A stretch of 64,000 nucleotides of DNA from Closterium sp. Naga37s-1 (lineage: Eukaryota > Streptophyta > Zygnematophyceae > Desmidiales > Closteriaceae). Every line of letters starts with the position of its first letter. Positions within the stretch are counted from its first letter, which is position 1. Location of the stretch: positions 62,001 through 126,000 of the forward strand of contig CANJKZ010000768.1 in the NCBI GenBank assembly GCA_947471745.1. The letters are read 5' to 3'. Both the position numbers and the translations under genes were made by a program. Below are positions 12,101-22,749 of the stretch, piece after piece. Below the pieces are notes generated by a model. It did not search any database. It was not told where the DNA came from and saw only the letters and a list, made by a program, of their open reading frames with translations.

Positions 12101-13201
12101 CTGTGTAGCCAAGGCAGCATTGCACAGCATCACTCACGCTCTCCAGATGGAGGTGAAACTCTTTGGTATCCAAGTCATGCTCGTTGCTCCGGGTGCCATC
12201 GGGTAGGAAAGGGCTGTTGAGATGGTTTAGAAGGACGGATATTCTCCCGCTTTCAGAAGCAGATAGAGGCCAGTTCACATGCATTTCCCTTCGCCATCCT
12301 GTCCGTCCTACCCCCTTCCATCCCGTCCCTTCCCTTCTTATACAATACAACCCCTTCCGTTCCCATCCCCTCCCATCTTATCTCCTCCCTTCCAAACCCA
12401 GGTCCAACTTTGGTGGCAATTCTTCTTCTTCTGTCTCCCACCTGCGTCTCAAGATATTCTCCCGCTTCCAGCAGCAGATAGAGGCCAGGGCAGGGGCCTC
12501 GCAAACCCCCCAGTCCACGCCAGGAGACGTGTTCGCCAGGGCTCTAGTGGAGGTGAGGGTGGGAAGGTGGTGCAGAAGCTGCATGTATGTGTGTGCCTGT
12601 GTCTTCAGCAGCATAGAGGCCAGGGCAGGGGCCCCTCAAACGCCCCAGCCCACGCGAGGAGACGTGTTTGCGAGGGCTCTATTGGAGGTGAGAGTGGTGG
12701 TGAGGTGGTTTTTGTATGTGTGTGTCTGGGCGTCTGGTGGTGTGCAAATGTGTTTGCATGTGCATGTGTATGTGTACGTGTATGTGTATGTGCATGTGCA
12801 TGTGTATGTGTATGTGCGTGTGCATGTGCGTGTGCATGTGTGTGTGCATGTGCATGTGCATTTGCGGGTGCATGTGCATGTGCATGTGTGAGTTTGCATG
12901 TGCATGTGCATGTGTGCGTGTGCATGTGTGCGTGTGCATGCATGCGCATGTGGATGTATGTGCATGTGCGATTGTTTGGGGATTTGGTGGGTTCTCTTCG
13001 TGCAAATTTCACATGCATCTCTTGCCGTTCTATCCCCTCTCCCTCTATTTCCCTCCTTCCTACTGCCAGAAAGCCATGGGCAAGAAGGTACCCATAGAGT
13101 GGGCGTTTGGGCACCTGGTGGGGTCATTTCGTGTCATGACATGGCTGCCTTATAGCTTCAGAGATTCTGCACTCATGAAGAAAGTTGGACTCACCAAGTA
13201 A
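9196..13201 (+). CDS. Short-chain dehydrogenase/reductase, AYR1-like (1-acyl-DHAP reductase type)
   Basis: Multi-exon classical SDR. Exon 1 starts at ATG 9196 and encodes the Rossmann glycine motif in VLVTGCSSGGIG, then CRVFATARRPDSMQDLA. Later exons encode LDVTSTASIQEAVSTV, then RIDxLVNNAGAGCFGPMAEM and NVVGLLAVTQAVVPHM. The catalytic block follows: GSVSAWVTTPFAGTYCAAK, with Ser and the YxxxK pair, then MELKPFGIQVMLVAPGAI. The last exon ends LMKKVGLTK-TAA at 13201. The motif set matches NADPH-dependent 1-acyldihydroxyacetone-phosphate reductases and related lipid SDRs; the substrate is inferred. Nearly every internal exon is echoed: the LDVTS exon about seven times, NNAGAG about six, the SYK exon about four and the FSRFQQQIEAR exon three. 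Exon 1 is followed by partial echoes at 9410-9520 and 9525-9540. The first donor appears to be GC (CAG|GCAAGT). Confidence 0.75.
10404..10655 (+). repeat. Two near-identical 126-bp exon+intron units
   Basis: GTGAATTGACTGGGACG recurs at 10404 and 10530; each 126-bp unit carries an intron piece and the whole LDVTSTVSVQEAV exon of the SDR gene. Older, more diverged echoes of the same exon lie upstream at about 9720, 9961, 10090, 10200 and 10320. Confidence 0.85.
12715..12972. repeat. GT/CATG-rich microsatellite
   Basis: About 260 bp of imperfect TGTGCATG/TGTATG repeats inside an SDR intron. All frames stay open, which produces spurious Cys/His-rich ORFs. Confidence 0.95.
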
Positions 13202-14560
13202 GGTGCTTTTGTTGTTCAACCGAAATAAAAAGGGTGTTACTGGATCACATGGCTTTCTGCATTCTGATGTTGCTGGCTGGCTTTTGTAAGTCACCTCCAA
13301 GACCTTGCCCTATGTGCTTGTAGTATTTGTAGATGCGTGTGCATTATATTGTAATGGGTGGTTGAGCTTACATTGCAAAGGACGCGGGGCAGGGTTGTTA
13401 GCCATACGCAAATTATGTGGAGCAATCTGTCTGGGAATCAGCCTTGAGAATATTGTAAAGGCGATTCAGCGTGCATCACCTCGGTATGGATTATAATCGC
13501 CATCGCCAAGCAAAGCATCCCCCCCCCCCCCCCCCCCCTTGGCACATCAGTGTGAAAAGACAGCATTTCAGCAACAGTCAGATGCAGCAAGGTCATTTGC
13601 TATGACACCAGTGTTTTCATACCAACGGTGCCAGTTTCTGTACACTGCCTCACGATTTCGAGTTCGGCAAATGATCACCCTTCATTATGCTTGTATCGGG
13701 ATAGTGTCAATGACTTTGAACCTCAGGCCCATCTTACTACTGTACGGTTTACTGTATACACTACGTAACGCGGGAACGAAATGCACAAGACCAGATAGAC
13801 CCCTTACTTGTGGCTAGTCTTGCTGGTCGATATCTTTGGGCTAATCGCGTCTGTTAGGGCGCGTTGCATCTTCGCATAGCTGTTATTGACTCGAACTAAA
13901 GGCGACTCTTGTACGACTAAACAATCGAGTCGTGGACCTTGCAAGCTTTTGCGACTACTGAACCCGGCCAGAAGATTTGTTTGTTGCTATCGCGAGATTC
14001 GCGTAGCCGGTAACCCTAAAATATCACCTTGTGACATCAAAGCCAACGGCTGCGCCCTCGATATGAATATCCTCAGAGTCTTCTAAACGTTGTCGCCATC
14101 GAGTCTGGTAGCTTCCTCCAACGGCGCCCGCTCGTCATTTCCAACAATCTGCACTATCCTTATTCAACGAACCCTAACCAGTGGCCCCATTGAGCCCGAA
14201 AGACTCTCAGTGTGGGTGCCCCCACCCCACCCACTGAGTGCATAGCTAAGGTTATAGTTCGTCTGACACGTTACAAGTACAGTAGCGTTTCGGCCTGCAA
14301 CGGCTGCCTTTAACCGGAAGTGTACTGCACTGTACAACACCGCACTCGTATCTATCGCAAGCACACGTCAGGTCGGGTTGTTCAGCCTGGATATTTCCAG
14401 TCTTCCACCTCAGGCCATCTTGGGACTGTTGGAATGGATTGGAGTGACGTCGCATCGCATCTGACTCAGCATCTTCTCGAGCGGCGCGTACATAAGCCAG
14501 GGTAGCTTGTACCCTCCAACCAGTGCGCTTTCACAGCAGCTTTTCTTCCTCACTTCGCAG
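13202..14560. other. Intergenic with poly-C tract
   Basis: No convincing gene. A run of 20 C residues occupies 13519-13538. The remainder is unique sequence of moderate GC content with short unsupported ORFs. Confidence 0.5.
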
Positions 14561-14583
14561 CGATTGCAACTCCGAGCCTGAGT

Positions 14584-15657
14584 TTGGTTCTCAGCTGGAG
14601 CCTGCCAGCGGTCTGTTACGCCCCAGACTCTCAGCAGCGCGCCCCAGACTCTCAGCAGCGCGCCCCAGACTCTCAGCAGCGCGCCCCAGACTCTCAGCAG
14701 CGCGCCCCAGACTCTCAGCAGCGCGCCCCAGACTCTCAGCAGCGCGCCCCAGACTCTCAGCAGCGCGCCCCAGACTCTCAGCAGCGCGCCCCAGACTCTC
14801 AGCAGCGCGCCCCAGACTCTCAGCAGCGCGCCCCAGACTCTCAGCAGCGCGCCCCAGACTCTCAGCAGCGCGCCCCAGACTCTCAGCAGCGCGCCCCAGA
14901 CTCTCAGCAGCGCGCCCCAGACTCTCAGCAGCGCGCCCCAGACTCTCAGCAGCGCGCCCCAGACTCTCAGCAGCGCGCCCCAGACTCTCAGCAGCGCGCC
15001 CCAGACTCTCAGCAGCGCGCCCCAGACTCTCAGCAGCGCGCCCAAGAGCTTCTTCGACAAAAAGCCATGGCTCATTCCTCTGTCGCTGTGAAAGCCGCGC
15101 CGTCCCTCGGCAGCGCACGCACGCGCTTCCCCAAGTCCTGCTCGACTGGTTCCATGAATCGCGGAGCTGCCTCATCATCGTCTACCATGCTGTCCCCGCT
15201 CGCTTCCCCGCTCGTGTCCCCATTCGCCTCCTTCGCCTCGCCTTTCGCCTCCCCATTCGCCTCCCCTTTCGCCTCCCCATTCGCCGCTTCCTTCGCTGCT
15301 GGGGAGATCTTCCGCTCTTTGAAACCGGATTTGCCAACACCCAAGACCTTAAGTCACGCCAGCGTGAATTTTGGAGCCACGCCTGCCGAGGCTGCTTCCA
15401 TCGGGTACAGTTCTGGTTTTAATTTCACGAGGAACATGTTTGGTGAAATTGTCAGTCGAGGATTTGAAGTCATGCAACTTGACGGCGACGAGGAGGACTA
15501 TAACGAGGAAAAGATGGCCTCTCAGGCACGTTTAGAGGCCACCAGGCTGGTTGTGTTGGGATCGCGGCAGGGATCCATTCGTAATCAGCCCGAATCAGTT
15601 TGGTCCACGTGGGTGCTCCAGGGTGAAGTTACTAGGCAAAATCTAACAGGTGTGTGA
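14584..15657 (+). CDS. Unrecognised repeat protein X (APDSQQR heptads)
   Basis: Open frame of 357 codons without an ATG at its 5' end, so the true start is probably in an upstream exon. It encodes about 20 copies of the heptad APDSQQR, then a basic Ser-rich stretch, a run of SPFASPFAS repeats (about residues 200-235), and a non-repetitive tail containing SLKPDLPTPKTL, NFGATPAEAASIGY and the acidic DGDEEDYNEE. I recognise no domain. The tail is the part conserved in the duplicated fragment at 21365-21860, which supports it as real coding or transcribed sequence. The SPFAS repeats and basic N region could be a targeting segment, but that is speculation. Confidence 0.4.
   Translation: MVLSWSLPAVCYAPDSQQRAPDSQQRAPDSQQRAPDSQQRAPDSQQRAPDSQQRAPDSQQRAPDSQQRAPDSQQRAPDSQQRAPDSQQRAPDSQQRAPDSQQRAPDSQQRAPDSQQRAPDSQQRAPDSQQRAPDSQQRAPDSQQRAPDSQQRAQELLRQKAMAHSSVAVKAAPSLGSARTRFPKSCSTGSMNRGAASSSSTMLSPLASPLVSPFASFASPFASPFASPFASPFAASFAAGEIFRSLKPDLPTPKTLSHASVNFGATPAEAASIGYSSGFNFTRNMFGEIVSRGFEVMQLDGDEEDYNEEKMASQARLEATRLVVLGSRQGSIRNQPESVWSTWVLQGEVTRQNLTGV
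14622..15041 (+). repeat. 21-bp minisatellite, about 20 perfect copies
   Basis: Unit GCCCCAGACTCTCAGCAGCGC is repeated head to tail with essentially no divergence. Because 21 is a multiple of three and the unit has no stop codon in the observed frames, long ORFs appear on both strands. Only the APDSQQR reading is continuous with non-repetitive downstream coding potential. Confidence 0.97.
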
Positions 15658-16091
15658 ATGTGGATGGGAGCAAGAAACAACAGCCGCTGATACCTTTCTT
15701 TTTCCAACATTTCTCACCACAGCCTATGAGGGATTATGACAGACAACATAAATCCGGGCTAAAAGCCATTCTTCCTCGTAGCCCTAGAAGGATGGAGTGG
15801 TTCAGTGGCGCGGCATGATCTCTGGCTGAATTTTGTCAAGTGAGACATCAGTTAAGTGAGACTGGCAGTATCGCGCTTGCAGCCCCATTTGAGTTCGGTC
15901 AGCTAGTTTGTTATAATAATGTACAGATTATATTTTCCATTGCATTATATGTGATATCCAAGATAACCATTGCCTGTTATATGCTGCAATGCGGATATGT
16001 CGAACGTATGTAGTAATTTCATAGTATCTTTGGAGCTCTTTCGGCAACCAGTCCGTAACTCGACTTCGTCAGTTCGCATTTGGCTTCCCAG

Positions 16092-16173
16092 TCTCGCTCA
16101 CGGTAATGGAAGTCCGAAACTTGAGCTGGAACTGCCCTCTCCCTTCTCGCTCACGGCGATTGAAGTCTGTAAC
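16092..16173 (+). promoter_or_regulatory. Two upstream repeats before CAP gene copy 1
   Basis: CTCGCTCACGGTAATGGAAG and a variant about 50 bp later (CTCGCTCACGGCGATTGAAG) lie about 350-420 bp upstream of the CAP start. Three copies of the same motif lie upstream of CAP copy 2. Conservation and recurrence suggest a regulatory element; this is inference. Confidence 0.4.
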
Positions 16174-16514
16174 AAAAGTTCGCCGTCGTCGCGCTGTTCT
16201 GCTCGCACCGCGATGATTGAATCCGAGCCGCGGGCGAGTAGATATGAAACATAAATTGGGAGCGCAAATTCTCTCGAAGCACATCCAGCAAACCTGAACT
16301 TGCTTTGCTTTCCCACTCTCCACTTCCACAGTGCTACCAATTTTTTTTTTTTTTTTTTGTTTTTTTTTTGGGCTTTAAGGAGATCCCCGGAGGAAACCAA
16401 CCCCCCGTAGGGAACAGTGCTACCAAACCAAACCCACACCCACTTCCTCCAGAAGCATCAGCAGGGTCACCACAAACATTCACCGCGCCAAGCTCACGCC
16501 ATTATTTGCGTTGG

Positions 16515-19500
16515 ATGCACGTCATGGAGACCACGAGGATGATACCCATCGTTCTTCTCCTTCTGTTCGTCGTCTCGTACTCAGCGCACATGGCGCCTTC
16601 AACCCTGCCGGGCCGCCGTGTTCTTCTCGCTAAACCCACTCCGCCTACTGCTAAAACCGCACATGGCCGCAACGCCACCGCTACCACCGCTCCAGTGACT
16701 CCGAGTGTCGCCGGAGCTGCAAAAAATAACTCCCATTCAGGCGATTCGACGACGCCTGCCAATAACACGTCAAGTGTTTCAAACACTGAAGAAAAGTCCT
16801 CGTCAACTCTCCCTCCGCGTGCTCCTGCTCATCATGTCGACCATATTAGCGCGGCAGGGGAAGAAGCGCCATTGAATGGCGTGGGCGCGGGCGCTGCGGG
16901 AAAGGACGTGGTGGGAAAGGGCGCAACAGGCAAGGGCTCAACGGGCAAGGGCGCTGAAGGCAAGGGCGGAGCGGGAGCTAAGGGCGCGCCGCGAAAGGAC
17001 GTGGCAGGCAAGGGAGCGGAATTCAAGGGTGCGGTGGAGGGAAAGGGCGCAACGGGCGCTGGCGCAGCGGGTAAGGGTGCGCCGAAGAAGGGCGCAGCGG
17101 GCAAGGGTGCGGCAGGAAAGGGCGCGGCTGAGGTCGCACCGAAAAATGTGATCGGCGCACCGAAGAAGGTCGCAGCCAATGGCGCGGCGGGAATGGTCGC
17201 ACCGAACAAGGGCGCGGCGGCGACGAACGGCGCGGATAACAAGGGCGCGGGCGGCAAGGGAGCGGCCGGCAAGGGCGCGACAGGCAAGGGAGCGGCCGGC
17301 AAGGTCGCGGCGGGCAAGGGCGCAGCCGGAAAGTTCGTGCCGAGCGAGTCGAACAAGGCCGCAACAGCGACTCACAGCGCCTCGAATCAGCCTGCTGCTG
17401 CAATGATGGGAGCGAGCAACAAACTCGTGCGACCTCACATGGCAACGGCCGAGGATGTGGCGATCCATGGCGCTAAGACTGCATCAGACGGCAATGCAGC
17501 AATCGCCCCGTCGAACGCACAATCTCCGCGCCAACACGACGCGCGCCCTCACGTGGCGACGGCTGAGGACGTGGCAATCGTTCCCCAGGCGCCGGCGCCG
17601 GCGCCCGCGAGTCACAGCGCCGCGAATCCGCCTGCTGCAGCGATGATGGGAGCGAGCAACAACAATCACCCTGCTGGTCGAACGCACAGCACGCCGTCCG
17701 TCCTCACATGGCAACGGCTGAGGACGTGGCGATCCACGGTGGCGCTGAGACGACATCAGACAACGCGACACTTGCCCCGTCAAGCCGCGCACCCGCCGTG
17801 CGTCCTCACATGGCAACGGCTGAGGACGTGGCGATCGTTCCCCGGGCGGCGGCACCGGCGGCGGCGCCGGCGAGTCACAGCGCTGAGAATCTGCCTGCTG
17901 CTGCGAAGATGGAAACGAGCAACAAACCCGTGCGTCCTCACATGGCGACGGCTGAGGACGTGGCGATAGTTCACCCGGGATCAGCAAAGGCGACGGCGGA
18001 AGGCGCAACAGTGGCTCCGATGCGAGCGGGGGAGGGAAAGGCGCGTCCTCACATGGCGACAGCTGAGGACGTGGCGATCGTTCCCCAGGCGCCAGCACCG
18101 GCGCCGGCAGCGGCAGCGCCAATGGGAGCGGACAAGGAAGAGGAGATCCAGGCAGATGCATGGAGGAATGTGGTGGCTGATGATGAGGATGATGATGAGG
18201 AGGATGGTGATGAGAAGGACGGCAGCGATGACAATGGCGATGATGAGGAGAAGGACGATAACAGCGAGAATGACGACGACCACAATGAGAAGGATGATGA
18301 GAAGGGTGATGAGAAGGACGATAACGATGACAATGGTGATGATCATGACAAGGACAACAACAGCTTGTTGCGCGACAACGGTAGGGACAATGACAATGAA
18401 GATGAGAAGGACAATGACAACGATGCAGTCGGCTGGCACAGGGGTGAGAGCAGCAGCCAAGGTCAGGGAAGGGGCAGGACCATGAGTCATGGCATAAATG
18501 GAGCATCATCTCGTGTCTCTCGCATCAACAACAACAACGGCTGGGGGGCTCGCAACAATCAGCGCACTGGGTTGCACAAGGCACAGCAGTTTCGCATGGC
18601 GACTAGCAGCGATGTGCTCATTCGCATAAGTGGGACCCAGGGCACCGTCAAGGGAGCACCCTCTCGCTTTTCTCGCCCCAGCAACAACAATGGCTGGGAG
18701 TTTGAGGACAATCAGCGCAACGGGTTCCACAAGGCACAGCAGTTTCGCATGGCAACGAGCAGCGATGTGGCCATTCACAGGAGCGGGATTCAAGGCGCGA
18801 ACCGTGGTGTGAACTACGGGAGTGGGCTCGACAAGGCACCGCAGTTTCACATGGCGACAGCCAGGGATGTGGCCATCCACAGGAGCGGTGGTGTGAACCG
18901 CGGTGTGAGCTATGGGAATGGGCTGAACAAGACACCGCATTTTCGCATGGCGACAAGCAGCGATGTGGCCATTACTCACAGGAGCGGGACTCAAGGCGAG
19001 AGCCGTGGTGTGAACTATGGGAGTGAGCGGCTGGGTTCTCTTGCTTTTGCACAAGCTGACGGCGGCGACTGCGATGGTGACAACAACGGCGACAACGGCG
19101 GGGATAATGGAACTGGTGGTGACAACGGCGTTGACAATGGCAGCGGCAGCGATGGAGGAGGAGGGCCGATAGATATCGACGCGATCCTGGAGGTGCACAA
19201 CGCAGCGCGGCGGGAGGTGGGGGTGGCGGACCTGGCGTGGGACGACGGCGTGGCAGCAGCAGCGCAGGAGTGGGCGGACCAGCTGGCGGGCGCGGGGTGC
19301 CCGCTGCAGCATGGCGGCGCAGAGGGGCTCGGGCAGAACCTGTACTGGCGCTCGCCGGCAGCGCTGACCCCCGAGGAGGATCGCATGGCGGTGCAGGCGT
19401 GGGTGGATGAGAAGGCGGATTGGACTCCCAGCCCGGTGCCCAAGGGGTGTGTGGAGGGGCGGATGTGCGGGCATTACACGCAGGTGGTGTGGGCGGGAAC

Positions 19501-19603
19501 GACCCATGTGGGGTGTGCGTCGGCGCAATGCCCTGATGGGGGTGGCATGTGGGTGTGTGATTACTCGCCCCAGGGGAACATCATTTGGTCCACTCCGTTT
19601 TAG
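16515..19603 (+). CDS. Secreted PR-1-like CAP/SCP protein with long repeat region, copy 1 (frameshifted)
   Basis: The start at 16515 gives a signal peptide (IPIVLLLLFVVSYSA). Next come Ala/Gly/Lys repeats (GKGAAGKGA, about 16860-17340), repeats of RPHMATAEDVAI and FRMATSSDVAIH (17430-18970), and an acidic Asp/Asn/Glu/Lys stretch (18180-18430). The C-terminal CAP domain (about 19170-19603) contains VHNAARREVG, GQNLYW, CGHYTQVVWAGTTHVGCASA and CDYSPQGN. By family knowledge CAP proteins are extracellular; plant PR-1 binds sterols and releases the CAPE peptide, and the last 11 residues, PQGNIIWSTPF, fit the CAPE pattern PxGNx5P(Y/F). The frame changes by one base between about 17660 and 17700: the first ORF runs on to 17969 out of frame, and the second carries the later repeats and CAP. 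This is a one-base indel or a small intron. Paralogue of 25588-28743. Confidence 0.72.
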
Positions 19604-20233
19604 AGTGGTGGTGGTGGTCATCTGAACCTATCTCTGTGCATAGGGTAGGGGGGAAGTCGTGTGAATGGTTTATACCTTGTGTATATGTGATGGCCGTGCA
19701 TATTTCATTGGTGTTTATCTTGGAACATTTAGTCATGATCACTCATCGTTATCATGCAAGCAAACAGCAACAAGCAGAGTGCAAGGAACAGTATCAGTAA
19801 GAATTGGTAAGAAACTGTTTTGACACATCTAGAGTGCCTTTCTTTACATCTAACATATCTAAACAAAAGTTGGACTTTTATTTTGTAAGCTGTGTGGCGC
19901 GGCACATCTCTTTACTGTATGGTTGAGTACGGTGAGAGATGTACAGCCTTGTGTGCAATTTCTCGTGATACCGTATGTTGAATTTCTGTTTCAGTATCCG
20001 TTTCAGTCGTTGCGCACCCTCTGCCTCGGGATTACCGATTCCACCGCTATGCCAGTAGCTGGCAGCGAGAAAGCAGTAATTTTTGAGACCAAGGGATCAT
20101 GCCTTAGCGAGGAAATACTTTCGAGGAACTAGTTCGTACGAACATAGTCCTACCACAAGATTATTTTCGAGTAGTACTTGATTCTTTTATCGAGTAGCAG
20201 TTCGAGAAGCTAGGTTGGCTAAGTTACTCCGCC
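19604..20233. other. 3' flank of CAP copy 1 / promoter of SF3A2 fragment
   Basis: Matches 29000-29615 downstream of CAP copy 2 closely enough to align by eye (GCAGCGAGAAAGCAGTA, the GAGTAGTACTTGATTC-like region, GCTAAGTT...CCGCCATGGATCGCG), so it is the duplicated SF3A2 promoter. Confidence 0.6.
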
Positions 20234-20843
20234 ATGGATCGCGAATGGGGGAGCAAGCCCGGAGGCGGCGCCACCGCGTCCGCGCAGAGCGAGGCGATCG
20301 ACCGGCGAGAGCGTCTGCGACGATCAGCGCTTGAAACCCGCGACTTCGCGAAAGATCCCTACTTTATGCGGAACCATCTCGGAAGGTTCGTATTTCGACC
20401 ATCTAGCTATGGAACTTCATTACTTAGTAAAGTATCAGCCGATGGTCCTTAGTGAAAAGGTCGATCCGGAAAAAGGATGTGTTTTCGGGAACCGTTTCGA
20501 AAGTGGCCCGTTTTTAGGTCTTGAAAGGTTCCTCTCGAGTCGCATCAACTTGCGGTGAACTCATAATGCCGGCGGAACTGTTTCGGGAGATTCACACCGT
20601 GTGAGCTGATCGCGAGTTTTTTTTGTTTTTTTTTTCTTCCATTCAAATTCCTCCGTCTGGCTCACACGTACGGCAAGCACCTCAACGAGCTTGCTTGAGG
20701 CGCGTCAACCTTCTTCCTCCCTGCAAGCATCAGCCTCAAGTTGCATCACCAGCAGAACCTGGCCGAGCGGTCAAGCCTCCCTTGGTCAATAATATCCTCA
20801 CCCTCTAACCACATTCTCTTCCCCGTCCTCTGCCCATTCTTGC

Positions 20844-20857
20844 TTGAGGCGCCTCAA
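20844..20857. repeat. Palindrome TTGAGGCGCCTCAA at a duplicated segment
   Basis: Perfect 14-bp palindrome. A diverged copy (TTGAGGCGCGTCAA) lies at 20695-20708. Each begins a roughly 150-bp tandemly duplicated segment (CAACCTTCTTCCTCCCTGCA and on, against CAACCTTCTCCCTCACTGCA and on). GCGC-centred member of the palindrome family described in the findings. Confidence 0.8.
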
Positions 20858-21230
20858 CCTTCTCCCTCACTGCAAGCCTCAGCCTCAAGTTGCATCACTA
20901 GCAGAACCTGGCCAAGCGGCCAAGCCTCCCTTGTCAATCATTTCCTCACTCCCTCCCCTCTAACCCCATTCTCCCCCCTCCTCCTCCAATAGTTACGAGT
21001 GCAAGCTCTGCTTAACGCTCCACACAGCACGAGGAAAGTATTTCACGCACACGCAGGGCCATCAGAATCTGGCGAAGCCTTTTCTTCCGCTTCCAAGTCG
21101 CATGTTGCCAGTTCTCCCTTCAATCCTTCATCTCCCCCTTCCCCCCCTCCCCCACAACTACAGCTACGACTGCCAGCTCTACTTAACGCTTCACAACAAC
21201 GATGGGAAACTATTTCGAGCACACGCAGAT

Positions 21231-21274
21231 GTATTGAGGGTATTTTTTAGAGGTTTCAAAAATACCCTCAATAC
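21231..21274. repeat. Inverted repeat between two copies of a zinc-finger exon echo
   Basis: GTATTGAGGGTATTTT at 21231-21246 is complementary to AAAATACCCTCAATAC at 21259-21274, with a 12-base loop. It separates the exon echo ending ACACGCAG (21165-21228) from the next echo starting at 21275. Confidence 0.9.
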
Positions 21275-21364
21275 AAGTGCCAGCTCTGCTTAATGCTCCA
21301 CAACAACGAAGGGAAATTATCTCAAGCACACGTAGGGCAAGGGCCACCAGCAGAACCTTTTCCC

Positions 21365-21860
21365 AACCCTTCCATGCTGTCCCCGCTAGCTTCCCCGCTC
21401 AAGTCCCCATAAGCTTCCCCGTCAGCCTCCCCGTTCGCCGCTTCCATCATTGCTCGGGATAAGTCTCGCGCTTTAAAGCCGAATTTGCCTACACCCAAGC
21501 CTTTCACCCAAGCCAGCGGAAATTTCGGAGCCACGCCTGTCGAGGCTGCTGCTATCAGGTATGGGTCTGGTTGTTATGAGAGGAACCTTTGATGAAATTG
21601 TCAGTTGAAGTATCGAAGTCTTGCCGCTCGACAGCGACGAAGACGACTATAACGAGGAAAAGATGGCCTCTTAGGTGCGTTTAGAGGCCACCAGGTTGGC
21701 CGTATTGGGATCGCGGCAGGGATCCAAACGTATTCAATACGAACCACTGGTTTAGGGCTTCCTCCTCATAGAGCCTCCAGTCATTTCCATGCAGCGGAGC
21801 TAGGCAAAATCTAGCAGGAGTGTGATGTGGATGGGAAGCAAGGAACAACAGTCAGTCTCT
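21365..21860 (+). pseudogene. Second, broken copy of gene X 3' part
   Basis: Resembles 15187-15660: ATGCTGTCCCCGCT, then the region encoding LPTPKPFTQAS, NFGATPVEAAAI and the GACGAAGACGACTATAACGA acidic tail. Stop codons and frameshifts (for example TAA within the SPLKSP stretch and TAG after GATGGCCTC) break it. Start of duplication copy 2. Confidence 0.75.
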
Positions 21861-22278
21861 GAGTTTGAACCTAACAGTTCATGAAGGGCTATGACAGACA
21901 ACATCTCTCAGGGCTAACGGCATTTTTAGTAGGATGGGGTGGCTCAGTGGCACGGCATGAGCTCTGGATGTTGGGGAATTGTGATTTGTGTGACAGAGGG
22001 GAAGCATTGAGAATGGCACTTATCTAGCTGCAGCTATCTCTGCAGCATATATATGAAGTATGCACAGCCATTTTAGGTTTTACACTATTGATTTGAGATG
22101 CTGTGCTTGTAAGATGAGAATCTACTCATTCTCTCCATTCCATTATAATGTAATATCCCTAATTGAAGCATTGCACACTCATATACTTCAAGCATTGCAC
22201 CAAGGAAATGCTTGTATTTCCTTAGCGGGTCAACAGCTTTACTGACTCAAGTTGACTTGGGGAAACGCGTGGTCTCCC
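21861..22278. other. Intergenic flank of X copy 2
   Basis: Corresponds to 15660-16020 after copy 1 of X (CTATGACAGACAACAT, GGATGG...GGTTCAGTGGC/GGCTCAGTGGC, CGGCATGA). No gene. Confidence 0.5.
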
Positions 22279-22749
22279 TAAGGGCGTGTCTGAAGTGAAT
22301 TTTGACGTTCGCCGACGAAAGTTTGGTCGACGAATCCCGACGAAAGTTGACGAAACTCGACATCCGTTTTCCCGTTTTTGCACTTCAGACACCCAAACGA
22401 CAAAAAAACAGCACGTGCGAATTTCGCCACTGTTTCCACTGCCCGAAAATGCCAACGTGGATACGAATAGCGAAAGGCACCTGCTTGTGTCGTGGATTTC
22501 GTCACACACTAGTCTGTCCAGTTCTGCACAGTTGAGAGTTTGACATGCGTGCAATTGCAGGGCGCCTCGTTGAGAAATCTGGACACATGGGTCAAGAAAT
22601 TCCACGCCCACTCTTTCAAACCCTAGGACTATTTCTTCCATTGCAGACATTTGAAACCATTCGTCATCCGCAAACGTAGCAGGCACATAACATTCTGACT
22701 CCAAGACTCCTCTAGGTTCAACGAGTTAATTCGTCAGACCATATCAGAC

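Larger units (their letters stand above)
20234..21358 (+). pseudogene. SF3A2 5' fragment (tandem-duplication remnant)
   Basis: 20234-20385 repeats exon 1 of the functional SF3A2 gene almost exactly (MDREWGSKPG, SEAIDRRERL, AKDPYFMRNHLG) including the donor. Downstream are echoes of the zinc-finger exon (YECKLCLTLH at about 20995, DCQLYLTLHNNDGK at about 21170, CQLCLMLHNNEGK at about 21275) and of the HQQNLA segment (20755, 20897). The sequence stops at HQQNL near 21358, where it runs directly into the broken second copy of gene X. No RNA-splicing protein could be made from it; it marks the end of duplication copy 1. Confidence 0.8.

Noticed and set aside
12605-13127. His/Thr/Cys-rich ORFs on both strands
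   Set aside because: Translation of a GT/CATG microsatellite in an SDR intron.
13519-13538. 20-C run as a telomere or functional tract
   Set aside because: A plain homopolymer with no repeat structure; length may be a sequencing uncertainty.
14410-15178. Minus-strand repeat ORFs (GALLRVW and AAESLGR types)
   Set aside because: Antisense of the 21-bp minisatellite; no non-repetitive coding continuation.
17484-19621. Long minus ORFs rich in His, Arg, Cys opposite the CAP gene
   Set aside because: Antisense of strongly biased repeat codons; the plus strand has a signal peptide and CAP domain.
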